DNA of 64,000 bases, from the NCBI RefSeq assembly GCF_031585635.1, contig NZ_CP134195.1, forward strand, positions 744,001 to 808,000, given 5' to 3'. The position numbers and the translations under genes were made by a program. The stretch's first letter is position 1. Each line of letters begins with the position of its first letter. This DNA comes from Paraburkholderia sp. FT54 (GTDB lineage Bacteria > Pseudomonadota > Gammaproteobacteria > Burkholderiales > Burkholderiaceae). The notes below the pieces were generated by a model. The model was not told where the DNA came from. It saw only the letters and a list, made by a program, of their open reading frames with translations, and made no database searches. Below are positions 1 to 8,182 of the stretch, piece by piece.

Positions 1-353
1 TCGTCGCCGGGGATCTCGACGGTCGCGCCGCAGCCGTCGCACATCAGAAACTGGCTGCGATGCGGCACGCCGACTTCGCAGCAGGCCACGAACGCGTTCT
101 TCGACTCGATCCGATGGACGAAGCCATGCGCGAGCAGAAAGTCCAGCGCGCGGTACACGGTCGTCGGCGGCACACGGCCGCGTTCCGGCTCGAGCGCATC
201 AAGCAGTTCGTAAGCGCCGATCGGCCGTTCGCTGGCAACGATCGCCGCATATACCTGTCGACGCAGCGGCGTGAGCGCGAGTCCGTGCAACGCGGCATGC
301 GCTTGCGCATGCGCGAGCCGCACGGCATGGTGTTCTGCAATCAAGGTGGCCAT
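1..353 (-). CDS. zur: Fur-family metal regulator, Zur-like (partial, C-terminus outside window)
   Basis: The reading frame runs from an ATG at 351-353 to the window edge (117 codons seen), so the C-terminal metal and dimerisation part is missing. The visible part is the N-terminal winged helix of the Fur family, with the recognition-helix signature PPTTVYRALDFL. It then enters FLMCDGCG, a Cys-x-x-Cys found in Zur and Fur proteins; that wording is closer to Zur than to Fur. AGGAG lies 9 bases upstream of the ATG. Zur proteins are zinc-loaded dimers that repress zinc uptake genes. A palindromic site at 425-444 may be its own operator. PerR- or Fur-type specificity cannot be excluded without the C-terminal ligands. 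Confidence 0.8.
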   Translation of the reverse strand, partial: MATLIAEHHAVRLAHAQAHAALHGLALTPLRRQVYAAIVASERPIGAYELLDALEPERGRVPPTTVYRALDFLLAHGFVHRIESKNAFVACCEVGVPHRSQFLMCDGCGATVEIPGD

Positions 354-424
354 CGGCGGATGCTCCTGACGAAATGACGATCAAGCGAAATAGCAATCGG
401 GCGGCTTCAAGGCGGCGCGAGGTC

Positions 425-444
425 GAAATGATATAACGTATCTC
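425..444. promoter_or_regulatory. Candidate Zur box
   Basis: AT-rich GAAATGATATAACGTATCTC lies about 70 bases upstream of the zur start in an otherwise GC-rich stretch. Its core, GATA-N5-TATC, is an inverted repeat, and the left half resembles the GAAATG-TTATA half-site of proteobacterial Zur operators. The assignment is by eye and the right half is a poor match. Confidence 0.4.
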
Positions 445-573
445 AAATTTTTGTCAGAGTGACGAGCAGAAAGCAAATTGGCTGTCTTCGATTTCTCGTA
501 TTAGTGTTGTTCGAGGCAGGTGAGGGGTGCGCATGTCCTGCCGCGCTGCACCATCGAAATCTGCTCGGGCGCC

Positions 574-602
574 TTGACATGACCCGGTACGTATCCGATC
601 AT
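574..602 (+). promoter_or_regulatory. Promoter of the smoS-smoEFG operon
   Basis: TTGACA at 574-579 is separated by exactly 17 bases from GATCAT at 597-602. The dalD promoter has the same arrangement (TTGACT, 17 bases, GATCAT), and the DNA downstream is also conserved between them, which makes this a convincing promoter rather than a chance match. Confidence 0.65.
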
Positions 603-627
603 TCGATCACTAACAGAGCAATTGTTC
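597..627 (+). promoter_or_regulatory. Polyol regulon operator, copy 1 (smoS)
   Basis: This 31-base block matches a block of the same length at the dalD promoter (11295-11325, opposite strand): GATCATTCG-N-TCAC, three variable bases, CAGAGCAA, then TG-N-TC. It starts at the -10 hexamer and covers the expected transcription start, a position suited to a repressor. The nearby SorC-family regulator (7133-8080) is the most obvious candidate; the AraC-type protein at 11621 is the alternative. Confidence 0.6.
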
Positions 628-633
628 GCGCAA

Positions 634-647
634 TGAGCGTTCGCTCA
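634..647. promoter_or_regulatory. Perfect palindrome before smoS
   Basis: TGAGCGTTCGCTCA has two 6-base arms around TT and sits 37 bases before the GTG of smoS, just after the shared operator. It could be a second regulator half-site pair or a small hairpin in the leader. Confidence 0.35.
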
Positions 648-684
648 CCGCGCCTCAAGAAGCAAAACGAACCGGAGACGAGCA

Positions 685-1467
685 GTGGCGGCACGATTGC
701 AAGACAAGGTGGCCATCCTGACGGGCGCGGCAAGCGGAATCGGTGAAGCCGTGGCCCGCCGGTATCTGGACGAAGGCGCGCGCTGCGTGCTCGTCGATGT
801 GAAGCCGGCGGACAGTTTCGGCGACACATTGCGCACCGCCTACGGCGAGCGCGTGCTGACCGTGAGCGCCGACGTCACGCGCCGCGACGATATTCAGCGC
901 ATCGTGGCGAGCACGCTGGAGCGCTTCGGCCAGATCGACATTCTCTTCAACAACGCGGCGCTCTTCGACATGCGCCCGATCCTCGACGAATCCTGGGACG
1001 TGTTCGACCGCCTCTTCGCGGTCAATGTGAAGGGCATGTTCTTCCTGATGCAAGCCGTTGCGCAAAAGATGGTCGAGCAGGGCCATGGCGGCAAGATCAT
1101 CAATATGTCATCGCAAGCCGGCCGGCGCGGCGAAGCGCTCGTGTCGCACTACTGCGCGACCAAGGCGGCTGTGCTGAGCTACACGCAATCCGCGGCATTG
1201 GCGCTCGCGCCGCACAAGATCAATGTGAACGGCATCGCGCCGGGCGTCGTCGATACGCCGATGTGGAACGAAGTCGACGCGCTCTTCGCCCGCTATGAAA
1301 ACCGGCCGCTCGGCGAGAAGAAACGCCTTGTCGGCGAAGCGGTGCCGCTCGGCCGCATGGGTGTGCCGGACGATCTGACCGGCGCCGCCCTGTTTCTCGC
1401 CTCGGCGGACGCCGACTACATCACCGCGCAAACCCTGAACGTCGACGGCGGCAACTGGATGAGCTGA
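685..1467 (+). CDS. smoS: Sorbitol/galactitol dehydrogenase, SDR family (SmoS type)
   Basis: A 260-aa classical short-chain dehydrogenase that should oxidise D-sorbitol to D-fructose (and galactitol-type polyols) with NAD+ in the cytoplasm. It has the Rossmann motif TGAASGIG (13-20), NNAA (89-92), N114, S143, and the Y156-x3-K160 pair. The stretches SSQAGRRGEALV and DALFARYENRP, and the C-terminal NVDGGNWMS, are hallmarks of the Rhodobacter SmoS subfamily. The start is GTG, chosen because GGAGA (674-678) lies 6 bases upstream and the protein then begins at the usual point. It is the first gene of the operon, before the transporter; in the Rhodobacter smo cluster it follows it. Confidence 0.9.
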   Translation: MAARLQDKVAILTGAASGIGEAVARRYLDEGARCVLVDVKPADSFGDTLRTAYGERVLTVSADVTRRDDIQRIVASTLERFGQIDILFNNAALFDMRPILDESWDVFDRLFAVNVKGMFFLMQAVAQKMVEQGHGGKIINMSSQAGRRGEALVSHYCATKAAVLSYTQSAALALAPHKINVNGIAPGVVDTPMWNEVDALFARYENRPLGEKKRLVGEAVPLGRMGVPDDLTGAALFLASADADYITAQTLNVDGGNWMS

Positions 1468-1539
1468 GTCCGCGCCGTTCATCGTCATTTTCGTAGAAGA
1501 AACGCTGCACTACATAACGTACGAGAAAGGAGACAACAC

Positions 1540-2862
1540 ATGAAGCCAGTCCTCAAATCCACGCTAAAGGCGGTCAGTGCCGGCGCTGTCGCGTGCTTTG
1601 CATTGAACGCGTCAGCGGCCACGGTGACGATCGCCACGCTGAACAATCCGGACATGATCGAGCTGAAGAAGCTCTCGCCTGAATTCGAAAAGGCGAATCC
1701 GGACATTAAACTGAACTGGGTGATTCTCGAAGAAAACGTGCTGCGTCAGCGCGCCACCACCGACATCACGACCGGCAGCGGCCAGTTCGACGTGATGACG
1801 ATCGGCGCGTACGAAACGCCGCAATGGGGCAAGCGCGGCTGGCTCACGCCGCTCACCAACCTGCCCGCCGACTACGATCTGAACGACGTCGTGAAGACGG
1901 CCCGCGACGGCCTCTCGAGTGGCGGCCAGCTGTACGCGCTGCCGTTCTACGTCGAAAGCTCGATGACGTATTACCGCAAGGACCTGTTCGCGGCCAAGGG
2001 TCTGAAGATGCCCGATCAGCCGACCTACGACCAGATCGCGCAATTCGCCGACAAGCTCACCGACAAGGCCAACGGCATCTACGGCATCTGTCTGCGCGGC
2101 AAGGCGGGCTGGGGCGAGAACATGGCCTACGGCACGACGGTGGTGAACACCTTCGGTGGCCGCTGGTTCGACGAGAAGTGGAACGCGCAGCTCACCTCGC
2201 CGGAATGGAAGAAGGCGATGACCTTCTATATCGATTTGCTGAAGAAGGATGGCCCTCCGGGAGCGAGCTCGAACGGCTTCAACGAAAACCTCACACTGAT
2301 GTCCTCCGGCAAGTGCGGCATGTGGATCGACGCCACGGTTGCCGCCGGCATCCTTTACAACAAGCAGCAATCGCAGATCGCCGACAAGGTCGGTTTCGCC
2401 GCGGCGCCGATTGCGGTCACGCCGAAGGGTTCGCATTGGCTGTGGGCCTGGGCGCTGGCGATTCCGAAGTCGTCGAAGCAGCCTGACGCGGCGAAGAAGT
2501 TCATCACGTGGGCCACGTCGAAGCAATACATCGAAATGGTCGCGAAGGACGAAGGCTGGGCCTCGGTGCCGCCAGGAACGCGTAAATCCACGTACGCGCG
2601 CCCGGAGTACAAGCAGGCAGCGCCATTCGGCGACTTCGTGCTGAAGGCGATCGAAACGGCGGATCCGGATCATCCGACGCTCAAGCCGGTGCCGTACACC
2701 GGTGTGCAGTTCGTCGGGATTCCTGAGTTCCAGTCGTTCGGTACCGTGGTCGGTCAGAGCATCTCCGGCGCGATTGCCGGTCAGATGACGATCGATCAGG
2801 CGCTGGCAGCCGGTAACGCCACCGCGGATCGCGCGGTGAAGCAGGCCGGCTACCAGAAGTAA
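1540..2862 (+). CDS. smoE: Sugar-alcohol ABC transporter, periplasmic binding protein (SmoE/MtlE type)
   Basis: A 440-aa family-1 extracellular solute-binding protein. A Sec signal peptide covers residues 1-26 (KPVLKSTLK, hydrophobic core, cleavage after ASA). The mature part begins TVTIATLNNPDM, typical of mannitol/sorbitol binding proteins, and has the family's usual length. AAAGGAGA (1526-1533) precedes the ATG. It delivers polyol to the SmoFG permease and is the first transporter gene. A strong hairpin just after its stop probably allows it to be made in excess over the membrane subunits. Sorbitol, mannitol and D-arabinitol are all plausible ligands, given smoS and dalD nearby. Confidence 0.88.
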   Translation: MKPVLKSTLKAVSAGAVACFALNASAATVTIATLNNPDMIELKKLSPEFEKANPDIKLNWVILEENVLRQRATTDITTGSGQFDVMTIGAYETPQWGKRGWLTPLTNLPADYDLNDVVKTARDGLSSGGQLYALPFYVESSMTYYRKDLFAAKGLKMPDQPTYDQIAQFADKLTDKANGIYGICLRGKAGWGENMAYGTTVVNTFGGRWFDEKWNAQLTSPEWKKAMTFYIDLLKKDGPPGASSNGFNENLTLMSSGKCGMWIDATVAAGILYNKQQSQIADKVGFAAAPIAVTPKGSHWLWAWALAIPKSSKQPDAAKKFITWATSKQYIEMVAKDEGWASVPPGTRKSTYARPEYKQAAPFGDFVLKAIETADPDHPTLKPVPYTGVQFVGIPEFQSFGTVVGQSISGAIAGQMTIDQALAAGNATADRAVKQAGYQK

Positions 2863-2885
2863 GCCACGGTAGTCATGTGGCACGC

Positions 2886-2909
2886 GCCGGCTGACGCCCG
2901 TCAGCCGGC
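2886..2909 (+). other. Intercistronic stem-loop after smoE
   Basis: GCCGGCTGAC and GTCAGCCGGC form a perfect 10-bp stem with a 4-base loop, 23 bases after the smoE stop. No T-run follows, so it is more likely an mRNA 3'-end stabiliser or partial attenuator than a true terminator. A comparable hairpin follows the second binding-protein gene at 13675-13710. Confidence 0.65.
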
Positions 2910-3026
2910 TCACGCAGCACAGCGGGCCGTCCCCGCAGCGCATGCGCCGCGACATCGTGAAGTGTCGCCGCGGCGTTCATGCGGTTTCGGGCGGCGGTCC
3001 GCGCATTACCGAACAGGTGGTCAATC

Positions 3027-3962
3027 ATGCGTCCTCTGCGCCTACCTATCATGCATGCCCATCCCCAGACAGAAAAAGAACGCGAAACCCGCAAAGCCAA
3101 TTCCGCCCGCTGGCTAGTCTCGCCGTCGGTCGCGGTACTTGTGCTGTGGATGGCGATTCCGCTCGCGATGACGATCTGGTTTTCGTTCTCGCGCTACAAC
3201 CTGCTGAATCCGGATCTGAAAGGCTTCGCGGGTTTCGACAACTATAAATACCTTGCCAGCGATCCGTCGTTCGGCCCTTCGATCGGTCACACGCTCGAAC
3301 TGATCATCTCGGTCCTCGTGATCACGGTGGTCGGCGGCGTGCTGATGGCGATTCTGTTCGACCGCAAGTTCTACGGCCAGGGGATCGCGCGGCTGCTCGC
3401 CATCGCGCCGTTCTTCGTGATGCCGACCGTGAGCGCATTGATCTGGAAGAACATGATCCTGCATCCGGTGTATGGCCTGATCGCGCAGGGCATGCGCGCC
3501 ATGGGCATGACGCCGATCGACTGGTTCGCGCAATATCCGCTGACGGCGGTGATCATGATCGTCGCGTGGCAGTGGCTGCCGTTTGCTTTCCTGATTCTGT
3601 TCACGGCGATCCAGTCGCTCGATCAGGAGCAGAAAGAGGCGGCGCGTATCGACGGCGCGGGTCCGTTCTCGATGTTCTTCTACATCACGCTGCCTCACCT
3701 GAAACGGGCGATCGCGGTGGTGGTGATGATGGAGACGATTTTCCTGCTGTCGATCTTCGCCGAAATCTATACGACCACGGGCGGCGGTCCGGGCACCGCG
3801 ACCACCAATCTGTCGTACCTGATCTATTCGCTGGGCCTGCAACAGTTCGACGTCGGTCTCGCGTCGGCGGGCGGCATTCTCGCTGTCGTGCTGGCCAATA
3901 TCGTGTCGTTCTTCCTCGTGCGGATGCTCGCGAAGAACCTGAAAGGGGAGTACGAAAAATGA
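3027..3962 (+). CDS. smoF: Sugar-alcohol ABC transporter permease (SmoF type)
   Basis: A 311-aa inner-membrane permease of the MalF/SmoF family with about six transmembrane segments. The EAA cytoplasmic loop that docks on the ATPase reads EAARIDGAGPFSMFFYITLP. The ATG at 3027 is preferred because AGGTGG (3015-3020) is correctly spaced; the frame stays open upstream to 2979, and an ATG at 3051 is the alternative. The last codons overlap the smoG start by four bases (ATGA), so the two permease genes are translationally coupled. Confidence 0.87.
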   Translation: MRPLRLPIMHAHPQTEKERETRKANSARWLVSPSVAVLVLWMAIPLAMTIWFSFSRYNLLNPDLKGFAGFDNYKYLASDPSFGPSIGHTLELIISVLVITVVGGVLMAILFDRKFYGQGIARLLAIAPFFVMPTVSALIWKNMILHPVYGLIAQGMRAMGMTPIDWFAQYPLTAVIMIVAWQWLPFAFLILFTAIQSLDQEQKEAARIDGAGPFSMFFYITLPHLKRAIAVVVMMETIFLLSIFAEIYTTTGGGPGTATTNLSYLIYSLGLQQFDVGLASAGGILAVVLANIVSFFLVRMLAKNLKGEYEK

Positions 3963-4834
3963 GCCAAGTTGCCTCTACCCCGGTGTCGACCTCGGCTGCC
4001 ATGACCGTGCCGGCGAAGTCGCCGTTCGCCGCGATTCGCCGCGGCATTCCCGGCGTGATCGCCTGGCTCGTGGCCTTGCTGCTGTTCTTCCCGATCTTCT
4101 GGATGACGATCACCGCATTCAAGACGGAGCAGCAGGCCTATTCGTCGTCGCTGTTTTTCATCCCGACGTTCGATAGCTTCCGCGAGGTGTTCGCGCGCAG
4201 CAATTACTTTTCGTTCGCGTTGAATTCGGTGCTGATCTCGGCGGGCGTGACGATTCTGTGCCTGATTCTCGCCGTGCCGGCCGCTTATGCGATGGCGTTC
4301 TTCCCGACCCGCCGCACGCAGAAAGTGCTGCTGTGGATGCTGTCGACCAAGATGATGCCGTCGGTCGGCGTGCTGGTGCCGATCTATCTGCTGTGGAAAA
4401 ACAGCGGGTTGCTGGATTCGGTGTCGGGTCTCGTGATCGTCTACACGCTGATCAATCTGCCGATTGCGGTGTGGATGTCGTTCACGTACTTCGCCGAAAT
4501 TCCGCGTGACATTCTCGAAGCCGGGCGGATCGACGGCGCGGCGACGTGGCAGGAAATCGTCTATCTGCTGATGCCCATGTCGCTGCCGGGTCTGGCCTCC
4601 ACTGCGCTGTTGCTCGTGATCCTGTCGTGGAACGAAGCGTTCTGGAGCATCAACCTGTCGAGTTCGAATGCCGCGCCGCTGACGGTGTTCATCGCGTCAT
4701 ATTCGAGTCCTGAGGGTCTCTTCTGGGCCAAGCTGTCCGCCGCTTCGCTGCTGGCGGTCGCGCCGATCCTGATCGTCGGCTGGCTGTCGCAGAAGCAACT
4801 GGTGCGCGGCCTTACCTTCGGGGCGGTCAAATGA
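3959..4834 (+). CDS. smoG: Sugar-alcohol ABC transporter permease (SmoG type)
   Basis: A 291-aa second permease half (MalG/SmoG family) with six predicted transmembrane segments and the EAA loop EAGRIDGAATWQEIVYLLMP. The start ATG overlaps the smoF stop (ATGA) and AAAGGGGAG lies just before it. The frame is open much further upstream (to 3566), but that part only overlaps smoF in another frame. Its own stop overlaps the next gene's ATG in the same way. Confidence 0.88.
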   Translation: MSQVASTPVSTSAAMTVPAKSPFAAIRRGIPGVIAWLVALLLFFPIFWMTITAFKTEQQAYSSSLFFIPTFDSFREVFARSNYFSFALNSVLISAGVTILCLILAVPAAYAMAFFPTRRTQKVLLWMLSTKMMPSVGVLVPIYLLWKNSGLLDSVSGLVIVYTLINLPIAVWMSFTYFAEIPRDILEAGRIDGAATWQEIVYLLMPMSLPGLASTALLLVILSWNEAFWSINLSSSNAAPLTVFIASYSSPEGLFWAKLSAASLLAVAPILIVGWLSQKQLVRGLTFGAVK

Positions 4835-5544
4835 CGGCAGGCACGAGCGCAAGCACGCTCGCCGCCAATTTCGCATTGATCTGCGATTGCGACGGCGTGC
4901 TGATCGACAGCGAAGCCGTGGCGGCGCGCATGCTGGTGCACGAACTCGAAGCGCGTTGGCCGAACACCGACGTCGAACCGGTGGTGCTGCCGCTGCTCGG
5001 ACTGCGCATCGAGAAAGTGCTGCAAGGCACCGCGGCGCAACTCGGCAAAAGCCTCAGCGCCGACGATATCGATGCGATCCGCGGCGCGGTGGAAGCAGCG
5101 GCGATGCAGGCGCCGACGGTCGAAGGCATCGAAGCCGCGCTGGCACAGGTGCCGCTCACCAAAGGCTGCGCGAGCAACAGCTTTCGCCCGTATGTGGAAA
5201 CGGTGCTGGCGCGCACAGGCCTCGTGAGGTTTTTCGGCGACCGCCTGTTCTGCGCCGATGCGGTGCCGAATCCGAAGCCTGCGCCCGACGTCTATCTGGC
5301 GGCGGCCAAGGGTCTCGGACTCGCGCCCTCGGCGTGCCTCGTGGTGGAGGACAGCGTTACCGGCGTGACGGCGGCGAGCGCGGCGGGCATGACGGTGCTC
5401 GGCTTCATCGGCGGCGGTCATGCGAGCGATGCGCAGATCGACAAGCTGCATGCAGCTGGCGCGCGTCACGTATTCGACGACATGCAGCAGTTGCCGGAAC
5501 TGGTCGCGCAATGGACGCTGAGTGCGACGGCGGCCGCGCCGTAA
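4831..5544 (+). CDS. HAD-superfamily sugar-phosphate phosphatase in the polyol operon
   Basis: A 237-aa beta-phosphoglucomutase-like HAD hydrolase. Motif I is DCDGVLIDSE (nucleophile D19, D21), the lysine motif is NPKPAPDVYL and motif IV is VVEDSVTGV. The helical cap sits between motifs I and II. It is coupled to smoG by ATGA and lies between the permease and ATPase genes, so it belongs to the operon. HAD proteins occur in other polyol operons, where they probably remove toxic or dead-end sugar phosphates. The exact substrate is not readable from the sequence. Confidence 0.8.
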   Translation: MTAGTSASTLAANFALICDCDGVLIDSEAVAARMLVHELEARWPNTDVEPVVLPLLGLRIEKVLQGTAAQLGKSLSADDIDAIRGAVEAAAMQAPTVEGIEAALAQVPLTKGCASNSFRPYVETVLARTGLVRFFGDRLFCADAVPNPKPAPDVYLAAAKGLGLAPSACLVVEDSVTGVTAASAAGMTVLGFIGGGHASDAQIDKLHAAGARHVFDDMQQLPELVAQWTLSATAAAP

Positions 5545-5649
5545 GCGCGGCATCGCAAAGCGAATCAACGTAGCCGCCTGGGCGTGCCAAACAACTCAGG
5601 CAACCGAAACATCGGACAAGCAACACACAGCATTACACGGAGACACATC

Positions 5650-6759
<1,110 letters not shown>

Positions 6760-6766
6760 TGTTTGG

Positions 6767-6792
6767 GGAAAGCGGCGGGCGCGCCGCTTTCC
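6767..6792 (+). terminator. Stem-loop terminator after smoK
   Basis: GGAAAGCGGCG and CGCCGCTTTCC form a perfect 11-bp stem with a 4-base loop just after the smoK stop, followed by only TTTC. It is a weak intrinsic terminator or an attenuator before the DUF1330 gene. Confidence 0.55.
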
Positions 6793-6817
6793 TTTCAATC
6801 ATGCTTCGGAAACGCTC

Positions 6818-7114
6818 ATGGCCGCCTACGTTGTCATCACGCGCGAGAAAACGCTCGACGCCGCGAAGCTGGACGAATACAAGCAGGTTGCGCCTGCAAC
6901 CTTCGAGCGGCATCCGGTGATGATGCTGGCGAGCCACGGGCGCAAGGAAGTGGTGGAAGGTCCACCGATCGACGAAATCCTGATCCTCGAATTCGCCAGT
7001 TACGACGAAGCGCTCGCCTGGTATCGCAGCCCGGAGTATCAGGCTGTCAGCGAGACGCGTCTGCAGGGCGGGGAATATCGGATCATCATCACCGAAGGCC
7101 TGACGGCGATGTAG
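6818..7114 (+). CDS. DUF1330 family protein
   Basis: A 98-aa protein with the ferredoxin-like (dimeric alpha/beta barrel) pattern of DUF1330: MAAYVVITREK, a central HGRKEVVEGPP, and the family motif YDEALAWYRSPEYQ. The start is ATG with GGAAA nearby. It is the last gene of the polyol cluster, after a stem-loop, and its stop is 18 bases from the convergent SorC-type gene. Function is unknown. Members of this fold are often small-molecule binding or monooxygenase-like proteins, and a link to polyol breakdown is only contextual. Confidence 0.8.
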   Translation: MAAYVVITREKTLDAAKLDEYKQVAPATFERHPVMMLASHGRKEVVEGPPIDEILILEFASYDEALAWYRSPEYQAVSETRLQGGEYRIIITEGLTAM

Positions 7115-7132
7115 CGCGGCAGGACCGCCCGC

Positions 7133-8080
7133 TCACGCCTCGAGCGCGGCCCTCGCGCACGATTCGTCGGTCACGAGTCCCGAAAGCCAGCCGCCTTTGA
7201 GCACTGCGATCAGCGCTTCACGCTTGCGCTGGCCGCCGGCGAAACCGATGGTCGGGCGCCGCGGCGGCGAGTCGAGCGCGATGCTCGTCACGCGCCGGCC
7301 GGTCGGCGACTCGACGTGCGCGCCGGCTGCGTCGATTGGCAACCCGAGCATTTCAGCCACCGCGCCGTTCTGCATCAACTCCTTCACTTCCGCTGACGTA
7401 ATGAAGCCGTCTTCGTGCAACGGACACTTCGGCCCGATATTGCCGATGCCGACGAACGCCACGTCGGCCTGCGCCGACAGCGATTCGACGATCCGGTAAA
7501 GCCGGTGATTGCACCACTGCGCGCGCTCCGCTTCGCTATCGGCGAGCAGCGGCGCGGGCAGCAGAAAATGCTTGCCGCCCGTCTTCTCCGAAATGTGCAG
7601 CGCGACGTCATAGCGGTTCGAGGAGCCGTCCTGGGCGATCGCGCCGACCATCGATACCAGCCGGTGCTGCGGGCGGTCCAGCTGCGCGATCTGATCGACG
7701 GCGGCCTTCAGCGTCCGGCCGCTGCTCACCGCAACCACCATGGGTTTTTCCTCGCTGAGATAGCGCTCCATCACCTGCGCGCCGGCCACCGCCAGTTTGC
7801 GGTCGACTTCGTCGGATGTGTCGCTGTCGATCGGCACCACTTCGCACATGCTCAGGCCGTAGCGTTTCGACAGTTGATCGGCGAGCGCGAGGCAATCGGC
7901 CAGTTGATGATCGACGCGCACGCGAATCAGATTCTTCTCCACCGCGAAGGCAACCAGCCGTTGCGCGACCGGGCGCGACACCTGGAGCTTCTCGGCGATC
8001 TCGTTCTGGGTATTGCCGGCGACGTAGTAAAGCCACGCCGCGCGGGTAGCAAGATCTAATTTTTCTGTGGACTTGGGCAC
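7133..8080 (-). CDS. SorC/DeoR-family sugar-responsive transcriptional regulator
   Basis: A 315-aa protein with an N-terminal helix-turn-helix (about 22-45: NTQNEIAEKLQVSRPVAQRL) and a C-terminal SorC effector domain similar to a sugar-phosphate isomerase fold. Conserved pieces include VAVSSGRTLKAAV, VGIGNIGP and TIGFAGGQRKREAL. Such proteins bind a phosphorylated sugar and release or reshape operator DNA. It is the third gene of the minus-strand dalD-xylB cluster, 102 bases after xylB. Xylulose-5-phosphate or a related ester is a reasonable inducer, and the shared 31-bp operator a reasonable target; both are inferences. Confidence 0.85.
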   Translation of the reverse strand: MPKSTEKLDLATRAAWLYYVAGNTQNEIAEKLQVSRPVAQRLVAFAVEKNLIRVRVDHQLADCLALADQLSKRYGLSMCEVVPIDSDTSDEVDRKLAVAGAQVMERYLSEEKPMVVAVSSGRTLKAAVDQIAQLDRPQHRLVSMVGAIAQDGSSNRYDVALHISEKTGGKHFLLPAPLLADSEAERAQWCNHRLYRIVESLSAQADVAFVGIGNIGPKCPLHEDGFITSAEVKELMQNGAVAEMLGLPIDAAGAHVESPTGRRVTSIALDSPPRRPTIGFAGGQRKREALIAVLKGGWLSGLVTDESCARAALEA

Positions 8081-8182
8081 GGTGACGGTTCGCTTGAAGT
8101 GCGCCGATGATAGCAGCCGGTCCTCGCGCCTTGACTTAGACCGGCGCTGACACCGGCGCGAAAACCGGCCGCGGATTGCCGG

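Larger units (their letters stand above)
354..684. other. Divergent control region between zur and the polyol operon
   Basis: There is no convincing gene here; the short frames that cross it lack coding character. It holds a Zur-box-like palindrome (425-444), a sigma70-type promoter for the polyol operon (574-602), a promoter/operator block shared with dalD (597-627) and a perfect 6-bp-arm palindrome (634-647). Confidence 0.7.

Noticed and set aside
1612..2955. Open frame of 447 codons opposite smoE
   Set aside because: Shadow of a confidently identified binding protein; no ribosome site and no family resemblance.
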